Assembly (NCBI RefSeq): GCF_001542405.1
Contig: NZ_LNCD01000033.1
Span: 124,001 to 188,000 of the forward strand
Length of the DNA stretch: 64,000 nt
Direction: 5' to 3'
From: Rhizobium altiplani
GTDB taxonomy: Bacteria > Pseudomonadota > Alphaproteobacteria > Rhizobiales > Rhizobiaceae
Below, one piece after another: positions 27,602 through 37,546 of the stretch. The notes beneath the pieces were generated by a model, which was not told the origin of the DNA, ran no database searches, and saw nothing but the letters and a program-made list of their open reading frames with translations. The position numbers were made by a program, and so were the translations under genes. How positions within the stretch are numbered: position 1 is the first letter of the stretch; each line of letters begins with the position of its first letter.

Positions 27602-29359
27602 ATGCCAGGCGATAGCGAACCAACCTTGGTTTCTGCCGGACCCGAGAGGAGACTGGCAGTGATACTTGCGGCCGATGTCGCAGGGTATAGTCGTTTGATG
27701 GAACGTGATGAGGAAGATACTCACGAACGGCTACAAAAGCTCTTGCGAGATGTCATCCGGCCCGCGGTGGGAAGCCACAGGGGACGCATTTTCAAAACAG
27801 CAGGGGACGGACTGTTTGTGGAATTTGCCAGTGCCATCGAAGCCGTCCGCTGTGCCGTTGACCTGCAGCGCGCAATTGCGGAACGAAACGAGGGGGTCGC
27901 TTTAGACCGACGGCTCGCATTCCGCATAGGCATCAATCTCGGCGACGTTCTTTCTGATCAAGAAGACCTGTTCGGAGACTGCGTCAATGTGGCGGCGCGG
28001 TTGGAAAGCATGACCGAACCCGGTGGCGTGTTCATCAGTCACAGCGTTTACGATCACGTAGATCGCAAGCTGCCTTTGCGCTTTGATGATCAAGGCGATT
28101 GCACGCTGAAAAACATCGCTCGACCAATTCGCGTTTACAAGGTCTGTTGGGATGAGAAGCCGCAGGTTGATTCAGCAACTCCTCTCGAGCTCCCTCAACT
28201 CGCCTCCATCGCTGTGTTGCCATTTGTCACGTCCAGCAATGATCGAGAACAGGAGTATTTTGCAGAAGGTCTCGCCGAGGACCTAATCACTGATCTCTCA
28301 AAGGTGAAGGGCCTCCTTGTAATCGCCGCGCATTCCAGTCTTGCTTACAAGGACAGATCTATTGATTTACGCCGGATCGCCGCGCAGCTCGGCGTGCGGT
28401 ATCTCGTCGAAGGCAGCGTCCGGCGTGCGCAGACGCGCACCCGGATTAATACGCAACTCATCGACGCAACACATGGCAACTGCTTGTGGGCCGAGCGGTT
28501 TGATCGTGATCTCGCTGACATATTCGCGCTGCAGGACGAGGTCGTAAGTAAGGTCGTAGCGGCACTCGCGGGCACGTTGCCTGCTGCAAGGCCCGCTCCA
28601 AGTCACAGAACCACGAACCTGCAGGCATACGACCTGTTTGTTCGCGGTCGGGCACTCGCTACCCAATCTCTCCGAGAGACCAGGCTGGCTCGCCCGCTTC
28701 TGAGCAGGGCCATCGAGATCGACCCTGAATTTGCCGGGGCGCATGCTTGGCTAGCGATGAGCCATCATTTCGACGCGCTATACTATGAAAGCGAGACGGT
28801 GGAGCACCGCGCCTTTGCGCGAGTGGCAGCTGAAAGGGCTGTCGAGATCGATTCAGAGAACGCGGACGCTCATATTGTTCTGGGCTATCTGCGAGCTTAT
28901 GAAGGAGAATTCGAAGCTGGCATCGCTCAGTTTGAGCACGGGCTTCGGCTCAATCCCAACCACGCAGAGGGCTGGTCGCTGCTTGCGGATCTCCGGGTTT
29001 TTCAAGGACGGGCGACTGAAGCAGTAGAGTCCGCCGAGAACGCTTTCCGGCTCAACCCATCCCCTCCGGGCGACTATTACTCGTTTCTGGGCTGGGCTCA
29101 GTATGCGGCTCGTCGGTATCAAGAAGCTGTAGCTACACTTCGCCAACCGCAAGCGGGCGGTCCAGGCTCGAAACGCAATCTGGCTGCAGCACTCGCCCGG
29201 CTCGGGCTTATCGACGAGGCCCGAGCGACGGCGTGTGACTTCCTCTCAGAGTTCCCCAATTTTTCGGCCGCGCAGTGGGGAAGCACTCAGCCCTTTGTTG
29301 ACGATAACGACCGTCAGCACTTCATTGAAGGCTATGCCATGGCCGATCTTCCTAAGTGA
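27602..29359 (+). CDS. Adenylate/guanylate cyclase with TolB-like and TPR domains
   Basis: Class III nucleotide cyclase of 585 aa. The catalytic domain (about residues 15-180) shows the first metal Asp in LAADVAGYSRLM, the second in KTAGDGLFVEF, and VNVAARLE. A middle region (about 205-330) resembles the TolB N-terminal-like FVTSSNDREQEYFAEGLAEDLITDLSK domain common in rhizobial cyclases. TPR-like helices follow to the C-terminus. No membrane segment is present, so it is probably soluble. Rhizobial genomes carry many such cyclases whose signals are mostly unknown. Confidence 0.85.
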   Translation: MPGDSEPTLVSAGPERRLAVILAADVAGYSRLMERDEEDTHERLQKLLRDVIRPAVGSHRGRIFKTAGDGLFVEFASAIEAVRCAVDLQRAIAERNEGVALDRRLAFRIGINLGDVLSDQEDLFGDCVNVAARLESMTEPGGVFISHSVYDHVDRKLPLRFDDQGDCTLKNIARPIRVYKVCWDEKPQVDSATPLELPQLASIAVLPFVTSSNDREQEYFAEGLAEDLITDLSKVKGLLVIAAHSSLAYKDRSIDLRRIAAQLGVRYLVEGSVRRAQTRTRINTQLIDATHGNCLWAERFDRDLADIFALQDEVVSKVVAALAGTLPAARPAPSHRTTNLQAYDLFVRGRALATQSLRETRLARPLLSRAIEIDPEFAGAHAWLAMSHHFDALYYESETVEHRAFARVAAERAVEIDSENADAHIVLGYLRAYEGEFEAGIAQFEHGLRLNPNHAEGWSLLADLRVFQGRATEAVESAENAFRLNPSPPGDYYSFLGWAQYAARRYQEAVATLRQPQAGGPGSKRNLAAALARLGLIDEARATACDFLSEFPNFSAAQWGSTQPFVDDNDRQHFIEGYAMADLPK

Positions 29360-29481
29360 CTGGTAAAGATGCATCTCCTCTCTCCCAGGTCCGCCCGCAT
29401 TGGACGCTTGCCTGGGTTGCTGCCGATGCCTTCGCGTTGGTTTGCTAAGTTAGTATTGGGCCAAGATCACTTTGAATGCAG

Positions 29482-30249
29482 TTAGACGAGGGCCAGGCGC
29501 AAATAGGTAGACCCCCCAAAGGCAATTTCGATTTCGCCTGGCGTGAGAAGTTCGATCGCGCCACAGAGCGTGCCCGTCGTGATGAGCGCACCAGCCTTGA
29601 GCGATGTGTTTGGCCGCATCCCATCATTTGCGTAGTCCAGGAGCCAGGTCAGGACATCCCCCTTGGGATGCTGGGCGGGCGCGTCATAGAGTGGCTGGCC
29701 GTTGAACGTCACCTTTAGTGGCGTTCCACTTGCCGTGTCGACCGCCGACCTTGGAACGCGCGGACCGAGCACATAGCCGCTGTTTCCCAGTCGATCGGCC
29801 AGAAACAGAAGGAACGAGATCTTGCCGCTCTCCTCAACGGCGCTGGCCAGAAGTTCGGCGCCGAGATGAACGGCGTCGATCGCCTCGACGATGTCGGCTC
29901 GGCTGTAGCTTCCCTCCCGGCGGATCGGCAGGTCACGGCCGAGGCGAACTGCGATCTCTGCCTCGAATTTGGTGCCCCTCTGCCACGGAATTTGCGCCCC
30001 TGAGTCAGCCTGCACATAAGGGTGCAGTGGCGCGGTTACCGCCTGCCCGTCGGGCGAGACGGTCACCTTCCAGGCGTTGCTTTCGATTGCCTCATCGGCG
30101 GCGAGAAAATTCTGCGCGTCCATCGCGTGCCGGAGATCAGCAGGCAGGGAAAACCCCGCGGTCGGTGCCTGGTTTCGTGATCGGCGCAGACCGTGTAGTT
30201 TTGCTGCAAGCGCGCGCGGATCAAAGGGTGCGGCGGCCGAATCTGCCAT
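29482..30249 (-). CDS. 2-keto-4-pentenoate hydratase / FAH-family protein
   Basis: Protein of 255 aa from the ATG at 30249, which has AGGAGGAG a few bases upstream; an upstream in-frame start would overlap rhaK and add 49 residues. It matches 2-keto-4-pentenoate hydratase and fumarylacetoacetate-hydrolase-like enzymes: RGTKFEAEIAVRLGRDLP carries the metal-binding Glu residues, and the C-terminal LKAGALITTGTLCGAIELLTPGEIEIAF is diagnostic. These enzymes add water to 2-oxo-pentenoates or cleave acylpyruvates. It lies 79 bp after rhaK on the same strand and could be read through from the rha operon, which would be unusual, as the aldolase route of rhamnose breakdown has no such step. Confidence 0.75.
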   Translation of the reverse strand: MADSAAAPFDPRALAAKLHGLRRSRNQAPTAGFSLPADLRHAMDAQNFLAADEAIESNAWKVTVSPDGQAVTAPLHPYVQADSGAQIPWQRGTKFEAEIAVRLGRDLPIRREGSYSRADIVEAIDAVHLGAELLASAVEESGKISFLLFLADRLGNSGYVLGPRVPRSAVDTASGTPLKVTFNGQPLYDAPAQHPKGDVLTWLLDYANDGMRPNTSLKAGALITTGTLCGAIELLTPGEIEIAFGGSTYLRLALV

Positions 30250-30328
30250 GAGGTCTCCTCCTTTTGCTTTGAGTCGCGAGCCTATAGCTAACGATAAGAT
30301 GGAGCGAGGGGTCTCTATGGAAAGACTG

Positions 30329-31705
30329 CTATGCCATCGCTGCATGCCAAGCTCGACGGTAGGCGTCGAGCCCGGAGACAGGGCTCCGCGTGACACGGCG
30401 CTCGGCGCCGGCAGGTGGCTTGATGCCGGTCAGCAGAGCGGCGCCCTGGCTCGTGCCGGTCGATCCGGGCACTGCGATGACTTCGCGGTTGGTTAGAGCC
30501 GCAAGCAGCGTCAGATACGTATCGTTGAGCGCAAATGGTCCTTCGACGATGACCGGGCCTCGCGCGCCGATCAGATCGAGGCAGGCCTGGTTCATCATGG
30601 CGAGATAGAGGCAGAGCGCGGCGTAACGCTCTTCGGGTGTCACGCCTTGGGCGTTGACCCAACGCGCGCTTTTGCCGGGGAATGGGCCGGAGCCCGGTGC
30701 GACATTCGCAAGCAGCATCAGGCGCTTTGTTATCGCCTGCTCGACCGCCGAGGCGACCTTTTCCTTGTCAACCTGTCCGATTTCGCCCGAGATCGTTTCA
30801 TATTCGCGTCCGCCCATGAAGCGGGAAGAGGGAACGGCTCGGCCATAGGCATCGACATTGGCGAGTGTGTCGCGCTTGGGATCGAGATGATCGAGATCGC
30901 CGCCGACCCCGAAATTGATCACCCATGTGCCCGTCGAGACAACTGCGAAGGGCGCTGGGCGGTCAAGCAGATGTGGCAGAAGCGACGCGTTGGAATCGTG
31001 AATGCCACAATAAACGGGGATTTCGCGGGTGAGGCCGATTACTTCGGCAATATCAGGCAAGACCGGCCCGAGGGGATCGAAAGCGGAACGGATCGGCGCC
31101 ATCAGGTCACGGATGCCGAGAGTATCGACCAGCGAGGAATAGCGGGCGTCGCGCGGGTTCCAGAGGTCGGTATGGCAGCCGAGTGAGGTCACCTCGTTCG
31201 ACGTGATTCCGGTCAGCCGTGCTGTCCAGTATTGCGGGTAGGTGAGGATCGTTGCCACCTTGGCAAAATCATCAGGGAAGGCGGTCTTCTGGTAATGCAG
31301 CTGCGCGCCGATGTTCAGGCCCATCGTTTGGTGCGGCGAAAAGGTTTCTTCGAAGGGTGGGCGCAGTCGCGCATATGCGTCGCTGATGTCTTCGGGATAT
31401 TCGTGCTCGTAGTCGAGGACCGGCATCGCCAAATTGCCGGCCCTGTCGAGAAGCGCAGCCGAGGCGCCATGGGTCGTGATCGAGATGGCATCGAAGCCCG
31501 GCTCCCTGGCGAAGGAGCGAAGGGCATCCAACGTGAAGGACCAAAGCCTGTCGATATCGTAGTGCGGATAAAGTCCACCCTTGAGAACCGTGTTCGGAGT
31601 TCTCGCCACGGCGATTTCGGCGCCCGTCGCGCTGTCCAGGACCACGACCTTGCCATTGGTCTTGCCGATGTCGAGAACGGCGATGCGGCTGTAATTCGGC
31701 GTCAT
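30329..31705 (-). CDS. rhaK: RhaK, rhamnose-pathway FGGY sugar kinase
   Basis: FGGY carbohydrate kinase of 458 aa. The N-terminal phosphate loop is [29 protein letters not shown] and [15 protein letters not shown] line the active site, and VSTGTWV is the adenosine-side motif. It is the last gene of rhaRSTPQUK and overlaps rhaU by 4 bases. In R. leguminosarum RhaK phosphorylates the sugar and is also required for activity of the rhamnose ABC transporter, so kinase and uptake are linked. The assignment rests on synteny as well as sequence. Confidence 0.9.
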   Translation of the reverse strand: MTPNYSRIAVLDIGKTNGKVVVLDSATGAEIAVARTPNTVLKGGLYPHYDIDRLWSFTLDALRSFAREPGFDAISITTHGASAALLDRAGNLAMPVLDYEHEYPEDISDAYARLRPPFEETFSPHQTMGLNIGAQLHYQKTAFPDDFAKVATILTYPQYWTARLTGITSNEVTSLGCHTDLWNPRDARYSSLVDTLGIRDLMAPIRSAFDPLGPVLPDIAEVIGLTREIPVYCGIHDSNASLLPHLLDRPAPFAVVSTGTWVINFGVGGDLDHLDPKRDTLANVDAYGRAVPSSRFMGGREYETISGEIGQVDKEKVASAVEQAITKRLMLLANVAPGSGPFPGKSARWVNAQGVTPEERYAALCLYLAMMNQACLDLIGARGPVIVEGPFALNDTYLTLLAALTNREVIAVPGSTGTSQGAALLTGIKPPAGAERRVTRSPVSGLDAYRRAWHAAMA

Positions 31706-32022
31706 GGCATATGGAAGACGGTAACGAGGTCGCTCTGGACGGGAGAATTATCCGGGTTGGTTGCCATGATGTCGGCCATGTGCGCCCACCACTTCTTCAT
31801 GACAGGGTGGTCTGGCAGGCTTGCCATCGCATGATCGACGGGACGGGTCAAAACGCCAAACAGGGTGTTCGTTTCGCGGTCGAGATGGATCGAGTAGTCG
31901 CTGGCGCCGGACTGGTGCAGCAGGTCGACCAGCTCCGGCCAGATTTCGTCATGCCGCTTCCTGTACTCGGCTTCCATGCCGGGGTTCAGCGTCATCTTGA
32001 AGGCGTGCTTTTCCATCGTCAT
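31702..32022 (-). CDS. rhaU: RhaU, L-rhamnose mutarotase
   Basis: Small mutarotase of 106 aa that interconverts the alpha and beta anomers of L-rhamnose. [22 protein letters not shown] contains the conserved His24 of the RhaM/RhaU family, and the C-terminal [12 protein letters not shown] is characteristic. Its start overlaps the rhaQ stop and its stop overlaps the rhaK start, both as ATGA, showing tight translational coupling in the operon. Confidence 0.92.
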   Translation of the reverse strand: MTMEKHAFKMTLNPGMEAEYRKRHDEIWPELVDLLHQSGASDYSIHLDRETNTLFGVLTRPVDHAMASLPDHPVMKKWWAHMADIMATNPDNSPVQSDLVTVFHMP

Positions 32023-33032
32023 TTGGAACTCATGGCTTTGAGGCGGCGGGCGACGATCGGGATCGCGATGGTGATGATCAGCAGCAGGCCGATGAAGATC
32101 GACATGACGATGCCGGGCACATTCAGGAGGCCGAGGCCGAAGGTGACAAGGCCCATGACGAAGGCGGCAATGACGACGCCGCCAATCTTGCCGGAGCCAC
32201 CGAGGATGGAGACGCCGCCGAGCACGACCATGGTAACGACTTCGAGCTCCCAGCCCTGAGCGATCGAGGGGCGGGTGGAGCCGAGGCGTGAGGTCAGGCA
32301 GACGGAGGCGACGCCGCTCATCACGCCCGTCAATATGAACAGGATGAATTTCACGCGCTCGACCGGGATGCCGGAGAACCGGGCGGCGAAGTCGTTGTTA
32401 CCGATCGTATAGACCTGACGGCCGAAATTCGTGGCATGCAGCAGGATCGCAAAGGCGATCGCGAGCACAATGAAGAGCACGAACTCGAAGGAGAAGACCC
32501 AGAAGACATAGCCCTGGCCGAAGAAGGCGAAATCGTCCGGATAGCCTCCATAGGCCTGATCGCCCAGGACGATGTAGGAGATGCCGCGAAACAGGCTCAT
32601 CGTGCCGATCGTCACGACGATCGACGGCAGCTTCATGACGGAAACGAGAAACCCGTTGAACATGCCGCAGACGAGGCCAACGCCGATGCCGATGAGAACG
32701 AGGCCGGGCGCACCGACACCGACTTGCGCTGCCGCTCCCATCGCGGTCGAAGCAAGGGCGATAATGGCGGCAACCGACAGGTCGATCTCGCCGGCAATGA
32801 CGAGCAGCGCCATGGCAAATGCGATCATCGCCTTTTCAGTGAAATTGAAGGTCGCGTCCGAAAGGTTCCAGGCGTCCAGGAAGTAGGGGGATGCCAGCGA
32901 GTTGAAGATGAAGATCAAGACAGCAACGCCGAAGAGGAGGACCTCCCAGCTCGACATGATGCGCTTGAACGGCGTGCCAAGGCGGTCTGGGATGACGCGC
33001 TTTTCGCTCGGGGTGGAAACGACGGTGCTCAT
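32019..33032 (-). CDS. rhaQ: RhaQ, rhamnose ABC transporter permease
   Basis: Inner-membrane permease of 337 aa in the ribose/xylose-type (BPD_transp_2) family with 8-10 hydrophobic segments. The cytoplasmic loop contains [16 protein letters not shown] and the conserved [22 protein letters not shown] region. It pairs with RhaP to form the channel. Its start overlaps the rhaP stop and its stop overlaps the rhaU start. P/Q naming follows the order known in R. leguminosarum. Confidence 0.9.
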   Translation of the reverse strand: MSTVVSTPSEKRVIPDRLGTPFKRIMSSWEVLLFGVAVLIFIFNSLASPYFLDAWNLSDATFNFTEKAMIAFAMALLVIAGEIDLSVAAIIALASTAMGAAAQVGVGAPGLVLIGIGVGLVCGMFNGFLVSVMKLPSIVVTIGTMSLFRGISYIVLGDQAYGGYPDDFAFFGQGYVFWVFSFEFVLFIVLAIAFAILLHATNFGRQVYTIGNNDFAARFSGIPVERVKFILFILTGVMSGVASVCLTSRLGSTRPSIAQGWELEVVTMVVLGGVSILGGSGKIGGVVIAAFVMGLVTFGLGLLNVPGIVMSIFIGLLLIITIAIPIVARRLKAMSSK

Positions 33033-34030
33033 GCTGCCACCTCTGCTGGTGTCTCTGCTGCGGCCTTGTCACGCAGGATGATGCGGCCACGATTGCGCTC
33101 GCGCCTTGCATTGAAGACGACGGCAAGGATGATGACGGTGCCGGAAATCGCCATCTGCGTGAACGGCGAGATGCCGATGACGGGAAGGGCATTCTTGATG
33201 ACACCGAGGAACAGGGCGCCAAGCACGGTACCGATCACCGAGCCGACGCCACCGGCAATCGAGATGCCGCCGATAACGCAGGCTGCAACGCTGTCGAGTT
33301 CGAAGCCGTTGGCGATATCGACATAGGCGACCGCATAACGCGAGACCCAGAGATAGCTGGCAAGCCCGGCGAGCGCTCCCGACAGAACAAAGGCAAGGAA
33401 TTTCGTCCAGCCGACATCGATGCCGGCGTAGACCGCAGCCGTCGGATTGCCGCCGGCAGCATAGGTCGAGCGGCCAAACTGGGTGTACTTCAACAGCATG
33501 TAGATCAGCGCGACGATAATGATCGCGGCCCAGCTCAGGATCGGCATGCCGAGGACGACGGTGCGCGGCACGTTGAGAAAGGTCGGCGTCATCTGGTGCG
33601 CGTTGACCCATTCGCCGCCTGACAGGACGAAAGCCATGCCGCGATAGATGGTGAGTGTGCCAAGCGTGACAACGATTGGCGGAATTTCCAGCGCCCAGAC
33701 AAGGAAGCCGTTGATCGCGCCGAGAAAGGCGCCGATCAGGATGGCGGCGAGGATCAAGACGATCAGCGGCAGGTCGGGATAGGCGGCGTTCATCATCGCA
33801 ATGGCCATGCCGGTGAAGGCAAGGTTTGCAGCAACCGACAGGTCGATCGACTTCGTCAGGATGACCGTCATCTGAGCGAGCGCAAGGATGATCAGGATCG
33901 ACGTGTCGTTGAAGATGGCAGCAAGGTTGCCGGGTGTCGCGAAATCCTGGGCTCTCGTCGAGAAGGCCGCAACCATGATCGCGATAATGATGAAGAGCAG
34001 GGTTTCGCGTTTTTTCAGGAGTCTCGACAT
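33029..34030 (-). CDS. rhaP: RhaP, rhamnose ABC transporter permease
   Basis: Second membrane subunit of the rhamnose importer, 333 aa, same family as RhaQ. It has multiple membrane helices and the loop DSVAACVIGGISIAGGVGSVIG. I chose the ATG at 34030 (MSRLLKKRETLL), which has TTGAGGT about 8 bases upstream; an in-frame ATG at 34048 overlaps the rhaT end and would add 6 residues. The C-terminus ends in a charged arginine-rich tail. Confidence 0.9.
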   Translation of the reverse strand: MSRLLKKRETLLFIIIAIMVAAFSTRAQDFATPGNLAAIFNDTSILIILALAQMTVILTKSIDLSVAANLAFTGMAIAMMNAAYPDLPLIVLILAAILIGAFLGAINGFLVWALEIPPIVVTLGTLTIYRGMAFVLSGGEWVNAHQMTPTFLNVPRTVVLGMPILSWAAIIIVALIYMLLKYTQFGRSTYAAGGNPTAAVYAGIDVGWTKFLAFVLSGALAGLASYLWVSRYAVAYVDIANGFELDSVAACVIGGISIAGGVGSVIGTVLGALFLGVIKNALPVIGISPFTQMAISGTVIILAVVFNARRERNRGRIILRDKAAAETPAEVAA

Positions 34031-34040
34031 TCCGATTACC

Positions 34041-35576
34041 TCAAGCATTACCGGTCGCGGCGCGAACCAGCGTTTCCGGCGTCAGATCCTTGCGCTCGAA
34101 GAGGCCGGCCATGAGGCCTTCCTTCATGACGAGGACCCGATCGGACATTCCAATGATTTCCGGCAGTTCTGACGAGATCATGATGATCGACAGTCCCTCG
34201 GCGGCAAGCTCGCTGATGAAACCGTGCACGGCCGCCTTCGAACCGATGTCGATGCCCTTCGTCGGTTCGTCGAGGATGATCACCTTCGGCAATGTTGCCA
34301 GCCACTTGCCGATGACCACCTTCTGTTGGTTGCCACCCGACAGTGTTCCGACGGGAACCGAAAGGGCTGCTGCGCGCAGGTCCAGGCGCTCGGCATATTT
34401 GCGTGCCAAGGCAAATTCATTGGCCGCCTTCAGGAAACCCTTGCGCGATGTGCGCCCGAGCGACGGCAGCGTCATGTTCTGGTAAATCGGCATGGGCAGC
34501 GCCAGGCCGTGGCGACCACGTTCTTCCGGTACGTAGACGATGCCGGCGCGGATCGCATCGAGTGGCGAGTGGATTGCCAGCGCCTGGCCCCCAAGCTTCA
34601 GCGTGCCGGATGCGGGTTTGGTGATACCGAACAGCGACTGGCAGAGTTCGGAGCGACCGGCGCCGATCAACCCGTAGACACCAAGGATCTCGCCCTTTCG
34701 AAGCGTGAACGAAATGTCGCGAAACTCTGTCTGGTGACAGTATTTCTCGACCTCGAGCACCGGACCGCCGATGGCCACGTCAACCTTGGGAAATGCATTT
34801 TCGACATCGCGACCGACCATGAGACGGACGATATCGTCCTGCGGCGTCTGCTTGAGTTGGCCGTGGCCAACAGCGCGACCGTCGCGGAAAACGACGTAAT
34901 TGTCGGCGATCTCATAAAGCTCGTCGAACTTGTGGCTGATGAAGAGGATCGCCTTGCCCTGTGCCTTCAGGCCCTCGACGATGCGGAAGAGGTCATCGAT
35001 TTCCTTGCGCGACAGTGCTGCGGTAGGTTCGTCCATGATGACGATGCGCGCTTCGATGGAAAGTGCGCGAGCAATTGCGACAAGGTGACGCTGAGCAATC
35101 GAGAGATCCTTGAGACGGATCGTCGGATCGATGTTGCTTTCAAGCGAATGGAGCAATTCCTTCGACCGACTGTTCATCAGGTTCCAGTCGATCGTGCGAA
35201 ACTTCGTGCGCGGCGCGTGGCCGAGGAAGATGTTTTCAGCGACCGTCAACTCGTCGAAGAGCACGGTTTCCTGGTGAATGGCCGTGACGCCGACGTCGAT
35301 GGCGGCCTGCGCATTGGCGAAGGTGGTCGGCTTGCCGTCGACGATGATCTCGCCTTCGTTCGGCCGGTAGATGCCGGTCAGGATCTTGACGAGCGTGGAT
35401 TTGCCGGCGCCGTTCTCACCGATCAGGGCGGTAACCTTGCCGGGGTAGAGCGCGATGCTGACGTTATCGAGCGCCTTCACGCCGGGGAAGATCTGCGAAA
35501 TGCCGCGCATCTCGAGGATCGCGGGCGCCTCGTCCGTCTTGAAACCCGCGACGGATTGTTGAAGGGCAGTGTTCAT
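34041..35576 (-). CDS. rhaT: RhaT, rhamnose ABC transporter ATPase
   Basis: Double-domain sugar-import ATPase (511 aa) of the RbsA/MglA type. The first domain carries Walker A GENGAGKST, signature LSIAQRHLVAIARAL and Walker B IVIMDEPTAAL; the second has a degenerate GLIGAGRSEL loop with signature LSGGNQQKVVIGKWLA and Walker B VIILDEPTKG, as usual in this class. It energises RhaP/RhaQ with the binding protein RhaS. The name RhaT is used here in the rhizobial sense (ABC ATPase), not for the E. coli symporter. Confidence 0.9.
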   Translation of the reverse strand: MNTALQQSVAGFKTDEAPAILEMRGISQIFPGVKALDNVSIALYPGKVTALIGENGAGKSTLVKILTGIYRPNEGEIIVDGKPTTFANAQAAIDVGVTAIHQETVLFDELTVAENIFLGHAPRTKFRTIDWNLMNSRSKELLHSLESNIDPTIRLKDLSIAQRHLVAIARALSIEARIVIMDEPTAALSRKEIDDLFRIVEGLKAQGKAILFISHKFDELYEIADNYVVFRDGRAVGHGQLKQTPQDDIVRLMVGRDVENAFPKVDVAIGGPVLEVEKYCHQTEFRDISFTLRKGEILGVYGLIGAGRSELCQSLFGITKPASGTLKLGGQALAIHSPLDAIRAGIVYVPEERGRHGLALPMPIYQNMTLPSLGRTSRKGFLKAANEFALARKYAERLDLRAAALSVPVGTLSGGNQQKVVIGKWLATLPKVIILDEPTKGIDIGSKAAVHGFISELAAEGLSIIMISSELPEIIGMSDRVLVMKEGLMAGLFERKDLTPETLVRAATGNA

Positions 35577-35605
35577 CAGCGTTTACCAGTGTTCAAATGA
35601 AAAGT

Positions 35606-35627
35606 CCCGGCGGCGCGAACCGCCGGG
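35606..35627 (-). terminator. Intra-operon hairpin between rhaS and rhaT
   Basis: Perfect 8-bp stem CCCGGCGG/CCGCCGGG with a 6-base loop, followed on the minus strand by ACTTTTC. It lies in the 73-bp gap after rhaS. Similar hairpins after binding-protein genes protect the upstream message and reduce readthrough, giving more binding protein than membrane subunits. Confidence 0.6.
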
Positions 35628-35649
35628 TTTTTGCTTGGATGAGCGAGGC

Positions 35650-36645
35650 TTAGAAAACCTTCGAGAACTGGTCGATGTTCGAAGCGTTGTACACGAACGG
35701 ATCGGACATGGCGGCTTCGCCCTTGTCGTCGATCTTGATCTTGCCCATGCGGCCAGCTTCGATTTCGGTGCCCGGCTTGCCGGTCGCGTCACCCTTTACG
35801 AGGTGGTAGGCGATCTGCGTGGCAGAGTAACCAAGGTCGATCGGGTTCCAGATGGCGAATTCCTTCGTTGCACCAGACTTGATCGCGCCAGCCATTTCAG
35901 ACGGCAGGCCGAGGCCGGTCACGTAGACCTTGCCGACAAGACCCTTGTCTTCGACAACCTTGGAAGCGGCCAGAACGCCGACCGTCGTCGGAGCGACGAT
36001 GACCTTGACGTTCGGGTTCGACTTCAGCAGGCCTTCGGCTTCGCGATAGGACTTGTCAGACAGATCGTCGCCGTAGACTGTCGTGACGAGGTTGAGGCCC
36101 GGGAAGTCCTTGAGCTGCTTCTTCATCTGGTCGATCCAGATGTTCTGGTTGGTCGAGGTGGTCGTTGCCGACAGGATTGCGAAGTCACCCTTGCCACCTT
36201 CCAGGTGGTCCTTGGCGAGCGTCAGGCACATCTTGCCGATCAGCTCGTTGGACGACGGGTTCAGCTGCAGGATGCGGCCGTCCTTGTTGACGCCGGAATC
36301 CCAGGAGATGACCTTGATGCCGCGCTGCTTGGCCTTCTTCAGGGCCGGTACGACAGCGTCCGGGTCATTGGCGGAGATGGCAATGGCATCAACGCCCTGG
36401 GCGATCAAAGAGTTGATGACTTCGATCTGGCCCTCTGCCGTCGTCGAGGTCGGGCCGGTGTAGATGACTTCCACGCCGCCGAGTTCCTTTGCCGCTTCCT
36501 GAGCGCCCTTGTTGGCGGCTTCGAAGAAGCCGTTGCCGAGAGACTTCACGACCAGGCCGATCTTGACGTCCTTGGCGCTTGCGGCGCCTGCCATCAGGGC
36601 CACCGCAAAGGCGACGCCGACGGCGAGTGATTTTGCGAATTTCAT
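35650..36645 (-). CDS. rhaS: RhaS, rhamnose ABC transporter substrate-binding protein
   Basis: Periplasmic sugar-binding protein (331 aa) of the ribose-binding type. The signal peptide MKFAKSLAVGVAFAVALMAGAASA precedes a mature protein beginning KDVKIGLVVKSLGNGFFEAANKG. DAIAISANDPDAVVPAL and VISWDSGVNKDGR are typical ligand-pocket segments. It lies 50 bp after rhaR and ahead of the ATPase gene, with a stabilising hairpin downstream. It captures L-rhamnose and delivers it to RhaPQ. RhaS here is the rhizobial transporter name, not the E. coli activator. Confidence 0.92.
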   Translation of the reverse strand: MKFAKSLAVGVAFAVALMAGAASAKDVKIGLVVKSLGNGFFEAANKGAQEAAKELGGVEVIYTGPTSTTAEGQIEVINSLIAQGVDAIAISANDPDAVVPALKKAKQRGIKVISWDSGVNKDGRILQLNPSSNELIGKMCLTLAKDHLEGGKGDFAILSATTTSTNQNIWIDQMKKQLKDFPGLNLVTTVYGDDLSDKSYREAEGLLKSNPNVKVIVAPTTVGVLAASKVVEDKGLVGKVYVTGLGLPSEMAGAIKSGATKEFAIWNPIDLGYSATQIAYHLVKGDATGKPGTEIEAGRMGKIKIDDKGEAAMSDPFVYNASNIDQFSKVF

Positions 36646-36695
36646 GCTTTATCCTCCCACGTTGATAAGACTTAACTACATCCTGACGGGGCCCC

Positions 36696-37505
36696 TCAGG
36701 CAACCGACGAGGAATCCTCCTTCATTTGCGAGATCGTGCTCGCAATGACGAGCTTGATGCCCGCATCCTCGATCATCCGGACGGAGTCCTCGGGAACACC
36801 GTCGTCCGTAATGATCGTCGAAACACGGTCGAGCGGGCACAGAATGAGGCTCGACCGGCGGTGAAATTTGCTGGAATCGACCATGACAACGAGTTCGTCG
36901 GCCTGGTGCATCAGTTTCTGTTCGCTTTGAATGATCTGCGCGTCGGATTCCATGATGCCGAGCGGACCGACGCCCTGCGCGCCGATGAAGAAGCGGCGAG
37001 CGTAGAAATTGCGGATCGCATCATTGTCGAATGGCGACAGGATCAGGCTCTGCTCGCGGTAGATCACCCCGCCGGGGACCGTTACCGTGTTCTTCGAGTG
37101 CTTGACCAGATGCTCGGCAATCGCAAACGAGTTGGTCATCACCTGCATGCGATGGGCGGCCATGAAGTGCACCATCTGAAACGTGGTGGTCCCACCATTG
37201 ATGATGATCGCATCGCCCTGATCGCAGAGATCAACGGCAGCGCGCGCTATTGAGCGCTTTTTATCGATGTTGACTGATTCCGAAACCCTGAAGGGCCGCC
37301 CCGCCAGATTGCCGAGTTGCGGCGGATGCACAGCCTCTGCGCCACCGCGTACTCGCCGGATCTTTCCCTGCACATGCAGAGCCGCGATGTCACGCCGGAT
37401 CGTCGCCTCGGAAGCCTCGGTCAATTCGGAAATATCCTGAATCGTAACGACCGACTTTTCCTGAACGGCGCTCAATATGATGCGATGGCGTTCGCGTTCG
37501 TGCAT
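36696..37505 (-). CDS. rhaR: RhaR, DeoR-family rhamnose regulator
   Basis: DeoR-type repressor of 269 aa. The N-terminal winged helix (RIILSAVQEKSVVTIQDISELTEASEATIRRDIAALH) is followed by a sugar-phosphate-sensing domain with INGGTTTFQMVHFM and the closing RVSTIITDDGVPED. The ATG at 37505 has AGGAGG six bases upstream; the longer frame to 37556 runs into the operator. It is the first gene of rhaRSTPQUK and divergent from rhaDI, so it likely represses both units at the inverted repeat next to its start. In R. leguminosarum RhaR negatively regulates the rha genes. Confidence 0.9.
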   Translation of the reverse strand: MHERERHRIILSAVQEKSVVTIQDISELTEASEATIRRDIAALHVQGKIRRVRGGAEAVHPPQLGNLAGRPFRVSESVNIDKKRSIARAAVDLCDQGDAIIINGGTTTFQMVHFMAAHRMQVMTNSFAIAEHLVKHSKNTVTVPGGVIYREQSLILSPFDNDAIRNFYARRFFIGAQGVGPLGIMESDAQIIQSEQKLMHQADELVVMVDSSKFHRRSSLILCPLDRVSTIITDDGVPEDSVRMIEDAGIKLVIASTISQMKEDSSSVA

Positions 37506-37546
37506 GGGGTTCCTCCTAGCTTGCTTATTTCGCAGTTGTGAGAATG

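Noticed and set aside
34224..36630. Long plus-strand frames opposite rhaT and rhaS
   Set aside because: The minus-strand genes are certain by motifs and synteny; these frames have no recognisable domains.
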